Origin: an uncultured Poribacteria bacterium
GTDB lineage: Bacteria; Poribacteria; WGA-4E; WGA-3G
Length of the DNA: 64,000 nucleotides
Assembly: GCA_951828515.1 (NCBI GenBank)
Contig: OX639992.1
Span: forward strand, 4,256,217 to 4,320,216
Direction: 5' to 3'
In this document: piece after piece, positions 33,834 through 42,560 of the stretch
How the letters are laid out: the number at the start of each line of letters is the position of its first letter
Numbering within the stretch: position 1 is the first letter of the stretch
Notes under the pieces: generated by a model
Databases searched by the model: none
Told to the model about the DNA's origin: nothing
What the model saw: the letters and a program-made list of their open reading frames with translations, nothing else
Program-made: the position numbers and the translations under genes

Positions 33834-34862
33834 ATGAAAGTTTGGGGTATCCGGGTCTTTTTTATTATTGCAAGTACGGCAAGCTGCTATATCATTTACA
33901 GGGACCCGGTAGCAGCGATTGTCGGATTTGTTGTTGCTCTTTTCCTTGTTGGGGCAGAAATTTGTCTGCGTACACCGGGCGTGCGTAGTATCATTGCGAG
34001 CCTCATAGGACTTGCTGTCGGTCTATTAGTTGCGCTTGTCATACTACCTCTGCTTTCACAACTCGATGGTAATCTAAAGATAGTGATTGTTCTCGGTTTG
34101 GGTTACATGGGCATGATGGTGGGGTACTATCTTTCTACGACATTGAATTTAAGTCAACTGTCGGGATCAGATGGGTCAGCTCGCTCTGGTGAGTCAGGTT
34201 CGGTTCAAGCGACAAGTAACTTCAAAATTTTAGACACAAGTGTTATTATTGATGGCAGAATTCTGGAGATATGTCAAACGAGGTTTATTGAAGGTACACT
34301 TGTCATTCCACGGTTTGTTCTCAATGAGTTGCAGCATATTGCGGATTCAACGGAACCCCTACGCAGAAATAAAGGACGACGCGGTTTCGATATTCTCCGG
34401 GCACTTCAGAACAACCCAGCGATTGATGTCGAAATCTCAGAGGAAGAAGTGCCGCATTTGCCGGAAGTTGATGCGAAGTTGGTCCATCTCGCACAAAAGC
34501 AAGAGGCAACGATCATCACAAATGATTTAAACCTCAATAAAGTCGCTGAATTGCAGAGTGTGAAGGTCCTCAATATCAATGAGTTGTCAAATGCTGTCCG
34601 GCCTGTCGTCATTGCCGGTGAGGTCATCCAAGTGCTTCTCCTCAAAGAGGGTAAGGAACCGAATCAGGGCGTTGGCTATCTTGATGATGGAACAATGGTA
34701 ATCGTCGAAGATGGGAAGCCGTACATCGGAAGTGCGCTTAACGTTGAAGTTACGCAGATGTTACGGACGAGTGCAGGTCAAATGATCTTCACTCGAATAA
34801 AAGAAAATGAAATGGACGCTGATGAACAGCAAGGTATGCGCTCTTATCCCCGCAGCTGGTAA
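33834..34862 (+). CDS. Membrane-anchored PIN-TRAM domain protein (YacL-like)
   Basis: This 342-residue protein has about four N-terminal transmembrane helices (residues ~8-105) and a PIN nuclease domain (~130-255) whose acidic residues are in ILDTSVIIDGRI, LNELQHIAD, DAKLVHLA and ITNDLNLNKVA. A TRAM domain follows (~270-335; EGKEPNQGVGYLDDGTMVIVE). It is the YacL family, which often lies next to ispD as here. Its RNA substrate is unknown. The last 56 bp overlap ispD. Confidence 0.9.
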   Translation: MKVWGIRVFFIIASTASCYIIYRDPVAAIVGFVVALFLVGAEICLRTPGVRSIIASLIGLAVGLLVALVILPLLSQLDGNLKIVIVLGLGYMGMMVGYYLSTTLNLSQLSGSDGSARSGESGSVQATSNFKILDTSVIIDGRILEICQTRFIEGTLVIPRFVLNELQHIADSTEPLRRNKGRRGFDILRALQNNPAIDVEISEEEVPHLPEVDAKLVHLAQKQEATIITNDLNLNKVAELQSVKVLNINELSNAVRPVVIAGEVIQVLLLKEGKEPNQGVGYLDDGTMVIVEDGKPYIGSALNVEVTQMLRTSAGQMIFTRIKENEMDADEQQGMRSYPRSW

Positions 34863-35523
34863 GGGAAGCCGGATGGCGCATTCGGTGAAAAAGCCTTACT
34901 TAAAATTGGCTCAAAAGCCGATTTTGGCACATACGATTCAAAGGTTTGAACAGAATAGTGCTGTGGACGCGGTTTTCGTCATTGTTGACCAATCCGATTT
35001 TAGGGAGTGTCGTAATGCTGTGTTGCGTCCCTATCCGTTTACAAAGGTGCAAGAACTTGTTGAGGGTGGAGAAACCCGTCAGATGTCCGTCTATAACGGT
35101 GTACGTGCCCTGTCAGAAAATGTTGATTTTGTGATTGTCCATGATGGAGTGCGTCCTTTTGTGACGGATGAGGTAATTTTCGCGTGCCTCACCGCCGCGG
35201 ACGAATGTGGCGCGGCTGTCGCAGCTGTACCAGTCAAGGATACGATCAAAGTCGCCAACCAAGACAATTTCATTGTTGAAACACCGACACGCGATCAACT
35301 TTGGGCGGTGCAAACACCTCAGGTCTTTCGGAAATCTCTTTTACAAGAGGCACATCAAGCAGCGCAAGCACGCCAACTTACTGCCACTGATGATGCCTCT
35401 CTTGTTGAACAGCTCGGTTTTCCTGTTAAGTTAGTCAAGGGGAGTTACGCGAATCTAAAGATAACGACACCCGTTGATTTGCGAGTCGCTGAAGTGTTGG
35501 TCTCAGATGATACCCTTTGGTAA
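34807..35523 (+). CDS. ispD: 2-C-methyl-D-erythritol 4-phosphate cytidylyltransferase
   Basis: This 238-residue IspD transfers CMP to methylerythritol phosphate in the non-mevalonate isoprenoid pathway. Motifs are ALIPAAGKGSRM (CTP loop), VEGGETRQMSVYNGV, IVHDGVRPFV and DDASLVEQLG. The first ATG (34807) lies inside the PIN-TRAM gene; ATG 34822 (MNSKVCALIPAAG) gives a more typical N-terminus and may be the true start. ispF follows after a repeat. Confidence 0.95.
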   Translation: MKWTLMNSKVCALIPAAGKGSRMAHSVKKPYLKLAQKPILAHTIQRFEQNSAVDAVFVIVDQSDFRECRNAVLRPYPFTKVQELVEGGETRQMSVYNGVRALSENVDFVIVHDGVRPFVTDEVIFACLTAADECGAAVAAVPVKDTIKVANQDNFIVETPTRDQLWAVQTPQVFRKSLLQEAHQAAQARQLTATDDASLVEQLGFPVKLVKGSYANLKITTPVDLRVAEVLVSDDTLW

Positions 35524-35627
35524 ATGGTTTTCGGTTCGGATTTTCTGCGAAAATCCTTTCAGTTATCAGTTAAAGAGAAGAGGTCTATAGACCCAAACTC
35601 TTAACCGACAACTATGTATGAGAAAGA
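35524..35627. repeat. Palindromic intergenic repeat before ispF
   Basis: atggttttcggttcggattt...aaatcctttcagttatcagttaa, then cttaaccgacaacta. The inverted GGATTTT/AAAATCC pair and the terminal accgacaact are the shared words of this family. Confidence 0.7.
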
Positions 35628-36101
35628 ATGCGAGTAGGTATTGGTTACGACGTTCATCGATTGGTCTCTGATAGAAAATTGATTCTCGGTGGCGTTGAAA
35701 TCTCATATCATTTGGGATTGTTAGGGCATTCGGACGCGGATGTTCTGACCCACGCAATCGTGGACGCGCTTTTAGGAGCAGCCGCCCTCGGTGATATTGG
35801 CACACATTTTCCCGATACAGATGATCGGTATGAGCGAATGGACAGTCTTATTTTTCTCGCAGATGCCGCCGCGAAAGTGAGGCAGTGTGGCTATCGGATT
35901 GAAAATATAGACAGTACAGTGATCGCACAGCGTCCGAAATTGGCACCCTATATTTCGGAAATGCGTGCAAGACTTGCCAAAACACTTGATATTACCGAGA
36001 CACAGGTGAGCGTTAAGGCTACCACAGCGGAAGAATTGGGCGTTGTTGGCGAAGGGAAAGCGATTGTCGCTCACGCTATCGCCTGCCTCTCTCGGCTATA
36101 G
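35628..36101 (+). CDS. ispF: 2-C-methyl-D-erythritol 2,4-cyclodiphosphate synthase
   Basis: This 157-residue IspF is the usual length. It has RVGIGYDVHRLV and GLLGHSDADVLTHAIVDALLGA (zinc ligands Asp/His), GDIGTHFPD, and the C-terminal VKATTAEELGVVGEGKAIVAHA. It forms a trimer and cyclises the product made by IspE. It is two steps after IspD in the pathway and next to it on the chromosome. Confidence 0.97.
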   Translation: MRVGIGYDVHRLVSDRKLILGGVEISYHLGLLGHSDADVLTHAIVDALLGAAALGDIGTHFPDTDDRYERMDSLIFLADAAAKVRQCGYRIENIDSTVIAQRPKLAPYISEMRARLAKTLDITETQVSVKATTAEELGVVGEGKAIVAHAIACLSRL

Positions 36102-36238
36102 GTTTTTTGTTTTCCTTTGTGGGTTGAGAAACCGAGTCGATAACGAGCACAGTGTGAAATTAACCGAAAACTTGCCCGAAACGGAGTGGAGGGGTTTTGC
36201 TTGGGTGTTTCTTAGTCCAGGAGCCTATAGTTTAAAAT

Positions 36239-37654
36239 ATGAAAATCTATAACTCACTGAGCCGGCAATTGGAAGATTTTGTACCACTAAATTCCGAACA
36301 GGTATCTATTTACAGTTGCGGTCCGACTGTTTACGACTACATTCACATGGGCAACGCACGTACGGCTTTAGTGACAGATATTATTCGGCGCTATTTGGTG
36401 TATAGAGGGTACAAAGTCAAACTGGTTCAAAATTTGACGGATATTGATGACAAGATTATCAATCGTGCAGCAGAGTTAGGCGTTAGCGCAAAGCAGCTCG
36501 CACATGAGAACGGTGAGGCATTCTTTGAGGATTCCCAACGCCTCGGTATCCACCCCGCAGATGTCCACCCGAAAGCAACCGAACACATTCCAGAGATGAT
36601 AAGTTTAATTCAAACCCTGATTGATAAAGGGGCAGCTTATGTCATTGATGGCAGTGTTTACTACCGCGTGCATCAGTTTGCTGAATACGGGAAACTTTCC
36701 CATCGGAAGCCAGAGGATCTGCTCGCAGGGGCACGGGTTGAAATTGATGAACGGAAAGAGGATCCGCGGGATTTTGATATGTGGAAAGCCGCAAAGCCGG
36801 GTGAACCTTCTTGGGACAGTCCCTGGGGTAAAGGTAGACCCGGATGGCATATAGAATGTTCCGCCATGGCGATGAAACATCTCGGTGAGACGATTGATAT
36901 CCACGCAGGAGGTGAAGATTTACAGTTCCCACATCACGAAAATGAGATAGCACAGAGCGAATTGGCGACAGGATGTACCTTTGCACGCTACTGGATGCAC
37001 GTTGCTTTTTTGAAAATTGATGGCAGGCGAATGGGTAAATCGGAACAGAATTTTATCCTGCTACGCGATGCACTTGACCATTATCCGACCGAAGTCATTC
37101 GTCATTTCCTGATTTCGGCGCACTACCGGCATCCACTTGACTACAACCCGGAGAGTTTAGCGAAATCGGAAGGCGCTCTCAGACGTTTGAACAACTGTTT
37201 GGACGCATTGAAAAAGTACGATGGGCAGTCTAATGCAAGCGAGACCGAAACCGAGCCGCTTCAGGATGCGATCCAAACGATGCAGTCGCGGTTTGCCGAT
37301 GCTATGGATACAGACTTCAACACCGCACAGGCACTCGGTGTTATTTTCACACTTGTTGGCGAAGTCAACAGGTTGCTCGCTACTTCTAATGGGGCAACTG
37401 CCCCCGTTTTCGCACAAGCCTATCAGGCGTTGACTGAAACCTGTGAAGTGCTTGGGATTTACAATTCGGATGTTCAAGATGGCGGCAACGTGGAGCAACG
37501 CGACCAACTCATTGCCCTATTGTTAGAAGTCCGACAGGAGGCTCGAAGTCGTAAGGATTGGGATACATCCGATAAAATTCGGGATAGGCTTAAAGAAATT
37601 AACATTGAAATCCAGGATACCCGCGAGGGGGCTACTTGGAAAATTGTATCATAA
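36239..37654 (+). CDS. cysS: Cysteinyl-tRNA synthetase
   Basis: This 471-residue class I synthetase has the Cys zinc ligand and HIGH-type signature in YSCGPTVYDYIHMGNARTAL, GWHIECSAM and GGEDLQFPHHENEIAQSE for substrate and zinc binding, a KMSKS variant RMGKSEQN, and the helical anticodon-binding C-terminus ending RLKEINIEIQDTREG. Its place after ispF is seen in other bacteria. No ribosome-binding site is obvious in front. Confidence 0.97.
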   Translation: MKIYNSLSRQLEDFVPLNSEQVSIYSCGPTVYDYIHMGNARTALVTDIIRRYLVYRGYKVKLVQNLTDIDDKIINRAAELGVSAKQLAHENGEAFFEDSQRLGIHPADVHPKATEHIPEMISLIQTLIDKGAAYVIDGSVYYRVHQFAEYGKLSHRKPEDLLAGARVEIDERKEDPRDFDMWKAAKPGEPSWDSPWGKGRPGWHIECSAMAMKHLGETIDIHAGGEDLQFPHHENEIAQSELATGCTFARYWMHVAFLKIDGRRMGKSEQNFILLRDALDHYPTEVIRHFLISAHYRHPLDYNPESLAKSEGALRRLNNCLDALKKYDGQSNASETETEPLQDAIQTMQSRFADAMDTDFNTAQALGVIFTLVGEVNRLLATSNGATAPVFAQAYQALTETCEVLGIYNSDVQDGGNVEQRDQLIALLLEVRQEARSRKDWDTSDKIRDRLKEINIEIQDTREGATWKIVS

Positions 37655-37663
37655 CCACGGGGA

Positions 37664-37694
37664 TTGACGGTCCATAACCTCGTTCAGATATAAT
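37664..37694 (+). promoter_or_regulatory. Possible promoter for the lipoprotein pair
   Basis: TTGACG (37664-37669), a 19-bp spacer and TATAAT (37689-37694), 83 bp before the next start. The spacer is longer than ideal. Confidence 0.4.
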
Positions 37695-37776
37695 ATGTTC
37701 TAATTCGGTATATAAGCGAGCAGAATACCCCAGCGCGAGGGCTTGTGCCTGAGCGCGGTATCAAAGGAGTAAAAAG

Positions 37777-38415
37777 ATGATTTATCGATTCACTGCGTTC
37801 TTTTCACTGTTCTGCTTTGCCATTATTTTCTCAGGGTGCGCCGCGCTCTTCTCCGAACAGGAGTGGAGCGAAAATTATGCCCTCATGGAAGGGGTACAGG
37901 CGACAAGTCCACAGATGATTGATGGCAAGTTGAACACTATCGGTGAAACTACTTTCCCTGCTGGTTCACAGGGATTCATTGGCGCGAACCCCGCTTCACA
38001 GGTGGTGATTACATTGCCAGAAAAAAGGACTATCCGTCGGATCGTTGTGCATTCGGATAATTTGTCGGAGTTTGATATTTACGCCGATAAAGGTAGCATC
38101 GCCGTTGATGCGGACTGGCAATTAATTAAGGATGTCAGGAGTGTCAAAGAGAATCCGATTAAGATTTCACTGCTGATTCCGTTTCCGACAGACCGTATTC
38201 GGTTGCGCGTTTTAGGCACGAGAGATGACGCGCTGTTGAGTCGGCAGGAACGCGCTCGTTCTGGCGGCAGAGGGTGGAATATTGGGAGTCGGCGCGCCGT
38301 TGGAAAAATTCGAGAAATTGAACTTTACGGTTATAAAACCGCTGAACAGGTGGAAGAGGAACAGGCTACCGATAAGCGTGACAAAGAACTTGATGAATTA
38401 CTCGATTTGGAGTAA
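37777..38415 (+). CDS. Lipoprotein of unknown function (paralogue 1)
   Basis: This 212-residue protein has a signal peptide ending in lipobox FSGC (Cys at residue ~21), so it is a lipid-anchored envelope protein. The middle is a beta-sandwich-like region similar to discoidin/F5-8C folds (SQVVITLPEKRTIRRIVVHSDN, IREIELYGY). It ends with a charged helix (EEEQATDKRDKELDELLDLE). The next gene encodes a second protein with the same plan. Possibly glycan- or surface-binding; not assigned. Confidence 0.7.
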   Translation: MIYRFTAFFSLFCFAIIFSGCAALFSEQEWSENYALMEGVQATSPQMIDGKLNTIGETTFPAGSQGFIGANPASQVVITLPEKRTIRRIVVHSDNLSEFDIYADKGSIAVDADWQLIKDVRSVKENPIKISLLIPFPTDRIRLRVLGTRDDALLSRQERARSGGRGWNIGSRRAVGKIREIELYGYKTAEQVEEEQATDKRDKELDELLDLE

Positions 38416-38516
38416 CATAGCATAAAACTTCAAGGTGGTTGTTTCTACAATGCCGCCTCAACTTTATACCATAGTGGACGGCATGTACACCGTTCCACAC
38501 AACCAGGAGGCAAGAC

Positions 38517-39104
38517 ATGCGTTTTGGATTAATGATACTGACCCTCTGTGTGGTGATTGGGATGTCGGGCTGTATTCTCGCGTCAAATCCAGCCATTAAC
38601 TTGAGCAAAAACATCGCACTTGATGCGACAAGTGAGGATACAAAGTACCATGACGACAATATCTACTCAATAGGAACGACAGGTCCCATTCTCGAAGACG
38701 GGAAGGATGAGTCATCCCAAATGGAGTCCGATAAATACACGGAGGCTGTTCTCAGATGGCGACAGCCGCAGACGATTCAACAGGTGGTAGTTAAAGCCGA
38801 ACCCGGTCAGCTGGAGTTCTTCGCCGCCCAGTACATGAATGAAGACGAAGAATGGATTACCATGAAAGAGGTTCGGGACAATATGCGTCCTGTCTACAGG
38901 TTCACCTTGAATAATCCGATTGTGACGACTCGATTTCGTCTCAAAGTGCCGCGCCGTTGGGATTCGCGTCGCGTCGGTGGGGCGAAACGCTCAACCCGTG
39001 GCGAAACCGGGGCACCCACTGCGCAAGAATATAAAGAGATTCAGGAAATTGAAATCTATTACGCGCTTCCACCGGATCCTATGGAAGCAGGCACAGCAGA
39101 ATAG
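38517..39104 (+). CDS. Lipoprotein of unknown function (paralogue 2)
   Basis: This 195-residue protein has a signal and lipobox MSGC (Cys at ~19). As in the preceding gene it shows a conserved strand pattern (LRWRQPQTIQQVVVKAEPGQ, TTRFRLKVPRRWDSRRVGGA, YKEIQEIEIYY), i.e. the same discoidin-like layout. It has its own strong ribosome-binding site (ccaggaggcaag). The two probably arose by duplication. Confidence 0.7.
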   Translation: MRFGLMILTLCVVIGMSGCILASNPAINLSKNIALDATSEDTKYHDDNIYSIGTTGPILEDGKDESSQMESDKYTEAVLRWRQPQTIQQVVVKAEPGQLEFFAAQYMNEDEEWITMKEVRDNMRPVYRFTLNNPIVTTRFRLKVPRRWDSRRVGGAKRSTRGETGAPTAQEYKEIQEIEIYYALPPDPMEAGTAE

Positions 39105-39289
39105 TTGGAACCCTTTTCAGTGGTTATTAGTTGTAAGGGTTGGGTAACCCAGCCCTTACAAAGGTTCTTTTGTAACAATCTTCCCATCTTGGAGTGCTCC
39201 AGCACGCGGTTAATTGTTACAGAGAAACCTCTTAACTGACGATTCTCACTGCGAAGCAAACTGACAACTGACAACCCTTAAAAAAAGAG
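39105..39289. repeat. Repeat-filled intergenic region before dprA
   Basis: gtaagggttgggtaacccagcccttac is a perfect-looking hairpin (39133-39159). tgtaacaatc...gcggttaattgttaca forms a second inverted pair. The right end has ctcttaactgacgattctcactgcgaagcaaactgacaactgacaaccc, the word set used before other genes. Confidence 0.65.
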
Positions 39290-40504
39290 ATGCTGTCTAA
39301 CGAGACAATCAGTCTAATTCATTTAAATCTAATTCAGGGTGTAGGACTCAAAACCGTTCAAGTTTTGCATGACGTTTTTGGTGGCACGGAGCGAGCACTT
39401 CAAGCAACACCGGACGAACTCAGAAAAATAGACCGACTTTCACCGACGGTATGCGACCTCTTAATTCAAAAGCCCGTTTTGTATCCAATAGAACGTGAAC
39501 TTGAATTGATACACAAATATGGCTGTCAAGTTGTAACACTCTATGACGCCGCATATCCACCCCGCTTGAAGGAGATTGACACACCACCGTTTGTGCTATA
39601 CGTAAAAGGAAAACTCACGCCCGAAGACGCACTTAGCATTTCTCTCGTTGGTTCTCGAAATGCCAAGGATTACGGGCGAAAAGTGAGTTACCGCTTGAGT
39701 TACCAACTCGCACAGCGCGGCGTAACGGTCATTAGCGGATTAGCGCGGGGCATTGATACCTCCGCACACCGTGGTGCACTTGAAGCAGGTGGCAGAACAA
39801 TTGCCGTAATGGGAAACGGGTTGAGTGTCGTTTATCCGGCGACCAATAGCAACCTCGCTGAGAAAATTGAAGCATCTGGTGCGTTGGTTTCCGAATTTCC
39901 AATGGCAGCCAAACCGAAGCCGCGAAACTTCCCACGTCGTAACCGTATCATTAGTGGATTGACGCTTGGAACTGTTGTCGTTGAGGCATCAAACCGTAGT
40001 GGCGCGTTGATTACCGCCCGTCTCGCGGCTGAACAAAACAGAGAAGTGTTCGCCGTACCAGGTGAGATTTTCTCTGAACTCTCAGCGGGTACCCATAGGC
40101 TAATTAATGACGGCGCGAAACTCATCAACACTGTGGACGATCTGCTCGACGAACTGCCGCCGCACGTATTAGATCATATCCAGTCCCAAGCATCACCTTC
40201 GCCTATGCCAGATGTGGAGGCGGTGCCGACACAAGCATCACCTGTTGAGAAAAACGATACGAAACCTGTGCTCCCACAACCGACTTCTGAAGCACGACAA
40301 CCCGTCTCTACGCCATCTCCACCCGATTTAACGCCAGATGAGAAGACGATTTTCGATGCTATCGAAGTGCCGTCATCACATATTGATACCATTATTCGGA
40401 CGACACAACTGCCGATTGGTCAGGTGTCAAGTGTGCTTTTAATGTTGGAACTCAAAGGTGTTATTCAACAGTTGCCGGGGAAACAGTTTACTAAGGTGAG
40501 TTAG
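39290..40504 (+). CDS. dprA: DNA-processing protein DprA (Smf)
   Basis: This 404-residue canonical DprA has an N-terminal SAM/HhH-like region, a SLOG Rossmann core with SLVGSRNAKDYGRKVSYRL, VISGLARGIDTSAHRGALEAGG, FPRRNRIISGL and GALITARLAAEQNREVFAVPG, a Pro-rich linker (~300-345) and a C-terminal winged helix (VSSVLLMLELKGVIQQLPG). It loads RecA on incoming single-stranded DNA during transformation. A divergent relative without the winged helix is at 20559. Confidence 0.95.
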   Translation: MLSNETISLIHLNLIQGVGLKTVQVLHDVFGGTERALQATPDELRKIDRLSPTVCDLLIQKPVLYPIERELELIHKYGCQVVTLYDAAYPPRLKEIDTPPFVLYVKGKLTPEDALSISLVGSRNAKDYGRKVSYRLSYQLAQRGVTVISGLARGIDTSAHRGALEAGGRTIAVMGNGLSVVYPATNSNLAEKIEASGALVSEFPMAAKPKPRNFPRRNRIISGLTLGTVVVEASNRSGALITARLAAEQNREVFAVPGEIFSELSAGTHRLINDGAKLINTVDDLLDELPPHVLDHIQSQASPSPMPDVEAVPTQASPVEKNDTKPVLPQPTSEARQPVSTPSPPDLTPDEKTIFDAIEVPSSHIDTIIRTTQLPIGQVSSVLLMLELKGVIQQLPGKQFTKVS

Positions 40505-40541
40505 GAAATTATCTTACAGAAAAAAGTAGATGAGACAGTAA

Positions 40542-41336
40542 ATGGAAACGAACTTGACTTTTCAATATGACAGACAGGCAGTAAGAATAGACCGAAAACG
40601 TATCAAGTTACCCAAAATCGGTTGGGTCAAAATGTTCCAAGAGTTGCGTTTTGAGGGTAAGATACTTCGTGTGACCCTATCCAAGACGGAAACCCATAGG
40701 TGGTTTGGATCTATCACCGTTGACACAGGAACACCCAATGTTCCACGTGATACGCGTGGACTCCCTGTAGTCGGCATAGACGTAGGTATCAACTCACTGG
40801 CAACACTGGATACTGGTAAGCACTACGATAATCCAAGACCTTTGAAACACTATGAAAGGAAACTTGCCCGTGAGCAACGCAAGTTAAGTCGTAAGAAGTT
40901 TCTTTCTAACAATTGGTATAAGCAAAAAGAGAAAGTCGCAAAGATACACGATAAGATTGCTTGTATCCGAAATGACGCACACCACCAAGCGACTACAGAA
41001 ATAGTCAATATGGAAACCAGTGCGATTGGCATAGAAACCCTGAAAGTTACGAACATGCTCAAGAATAGGAAACTTGCCAAAGCACTATCAGATTCAGCAC
41101 TTGGCGGTTTTCTCTCCAAACTCAAATCCAAAGCAGAAGCGCTTGGAATACCTATTATAGAAGTCCCACAATTCTTTGCGTCCAGCAAAACATGTAGCAG
41201 TTGTGGGTATGTCAAAGACGAACTATCACTATCGGAGCGAACCTATCACTGTGATTGGTGCGACACAAAAATAGACAGAGATCAAAACGCTGCGATAAAT
41301 CTAAAGAACCTCGCCGTGGGCTACACGGAGAGTTAA
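40542..41336 (+). pseudogene. tnpB: TnpB, 5'-truncated (second IS200/IS605-type element)
   Basis: The frame (264 aa) starts in the middle of the wedge domain (RIKLPKIGWVKMFQELRFEGK). A normal TnpB has ~120 further residues before this, and a TAA lies directly before the first ATG. The RuvC and zinc-finger parts are complete: GIDVGINSLATL, IGIETLKVTNM, CSSCGYVKDEL...CDWCDTKIDRDQNAAINL. With the N-terminal recognition domain gone it is unlikely to be active. Its right end runs straight into tsaD. It is only distantly related to the tnpB at 16325. Confidence 0.85.
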
Positions 41337-41426
41337 AACGCTTGTGGAGTTTGTGTAAGCCCTCCGCAAGCAGGAGGCTGCGAATGACGAAGCAAGAATC
41401 CCACGACTTTAGACGTGGGAGTATCA
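41337..41426 (+). mobile_element. Right end and omega-RNA-type hairpins of the truncated tnpB element, overlapping tsaD start
   Basis: Helix-forming sequence (agccctccgcaagcaggaggct, stem CCTCC/GGAGG) is followed by the typical terminal hairpin CCCACG-actttaga-CGTGGG (41400-41419) and agtatcaa. The element end coincides with the codons just before IKILGVD of TsaD, so insertion took place at the tsaD start codon. The AGGAGG of the first hairpin is also the ribosome-binding site for the new tsaD start at 41384. Confidence 0.7.
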
Positions 41427-42472
41427 AAATACTTGGCGTTGATACTTCATGTGATGAAACCGCTGCTGCAGTTGTTGCTGATGGCAAGGAAGTACTTTCT
41501 AATGTTGTCGCTTCACAGATTGAAGTGCATCAAGAATACGGTGGCATTGTGCCGGAACTCGCATCGCGCAAACATATTGAAGCGATAAACTACATCGTGA
41601 GTCGCTCGTTGGCAGAAGCGGATGTCACATTTAAGGACTTGGAAGCGATAGCGGTAACGAATCGTCCCGGCTTAATCGGGGCATTGCTTGTCGGGGTTGC
41701 TGCGGCGAAAAGTCTTGCCTATTGTCATAATCTGCCGTTGCTCGGTATCAATCACATTGAAGGGCACATTTACGCGAACTTTATGGTGCATGATACTCTA
41801 CCATTTCCGCATATCTGCCTCACGGTTTCTGGCGGACATACATTGCTTGTCGAAGTTCACGAGGGATGGAAATACAAGGTATTGGGCGGTACACAAGACG
41901 ATGCCGCCGGTGAAGTCTACGATAAGGTCGCGAAATACCTCGGACTCGGTTTCCCCGGCGGGAAAGTGATTGATGACCTCGCGCAGAAAGGTGACCCTTC
42001 GGCGGTGAAATTTCCGAGACCGATGCGAAATACTGATGACTACCAATTCAGTTTTAGCGGTATCAAAACGTCAGTACGCTATTTTGTGGAGAAAGCGCGA
42101 CGGGCAGGTGTACTTGTGGAGAACGGACAAGCGGATGTGAAGTCTACAAACTCTGATATGATAACCGTTGAAGATATTGCTGCCAGTTTTCAAGCGGCTG
42201 TTGTGGATGTCCTCGTCTACAAATCGCTTCGTGCCGCGAAAGCCACTGGTGCTACTGCGATAACGTTGACCGGTGGGGTCGCTGCGAACAGTCATCTGCG
42301 TGCTTCACTAAAGCTCGCCGCTGGGGAGATTGGCGCGGCAGTCTACTATCCACCGATGAACCTGTGTACAGATAACGGCGCTATGATTGCGGGAATCGCT
42401 TACCAGAAATATCAGCAAGGGCTCCGAGACGAACTCTCCCTAAATGCGACTCCGAACGGGTCCCTTGTTTGA
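41384..42472 (+). CDS. tsaD: tRNA N6-adenosine threonylcarbamoyltransferase TsaD, start provided by inserted element
   Basis: This 362-residue protein. From residue 15 on it is ordinary TsaD: KILGVDTSCDETAAAVV, the metal-binding HIEGHIYAN, TVSGGHTLLVEV, GAAGEVYDKVAK-like DDAAGEVYDK and TGGVAANSHLR. It makes t6A37 in tRNAs with TsaB/E and TsaC. Other TsaD proteins start with Met at the Ile just before KILGVD; here that codon is ATC, and the only well-placed start is the ATG at 41384 in the tnpB element (AGGAGG, 6-nt spacing), giving the extra residues MTKQESHDFRRGS. The open frame back to 41255 (TTG) reads tnpB in another phase and is not a better start. Confidence 0.9.
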   Translation: MTKQESHDFRRGSIKILGVDTSCDETAAAVVADGKEVLSNVVASQIEVHQEYGGIVPELASRKHIEAINYIVSRSLAEADVTFKDLEAIAVTNRPGLIGALLVGVAAAKSLAYCHNLPLLGINHIEGHIYANFMVHDTLPFPHICLTVSGGHTLLVEVHEGWKYKVLGGTQDDAAGEVYDKVAKYLGLGFPGGKVIDDLAQKGDPSAVKFPRPMRNTDDYQFSFSGIKTSVRYFVEKARRAGVLVENGQADVKSTNSDMITVEDIAASFQAAVVDVLVYKSLRAAKATGATAITLTGGVAANSHLRASLKLAAGEIGAAVYYPPMNLCTDNGAMIAGIAYQKYQQGLRDELSLNATPNGSLV

Positions 42473-42487
42473 TCTACCACAAAACCG

Positions 42488-42558
42488 TAGCCCGTAATGA
42501 AATTAGGTTTCCTTAAATGGCATAATTTGTCTTTGCTTTACATTTGGAGGGCGGTTCT
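42488..42558 (+). repeat. Dispersed repeat B, copy 2 (upstream of tsaC)
   Basis: It shares tagcccgtaatgaaatta, ggcataatttgtctttgcttt and acatttggagggcgg with 26319-26395. Its ggagggcgg acts as ribosome-binding site for the GTG at 42561. Confidence 0.8.
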
Positions 42559-42560
42559 AC

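Noticed and set aside
41255-41383. TsaD start at TTG 41255
   Set aside because: The region is the tnpB coding sequence in another phase; the ATG at 41384 has a near-perfect ribosome-binding site.
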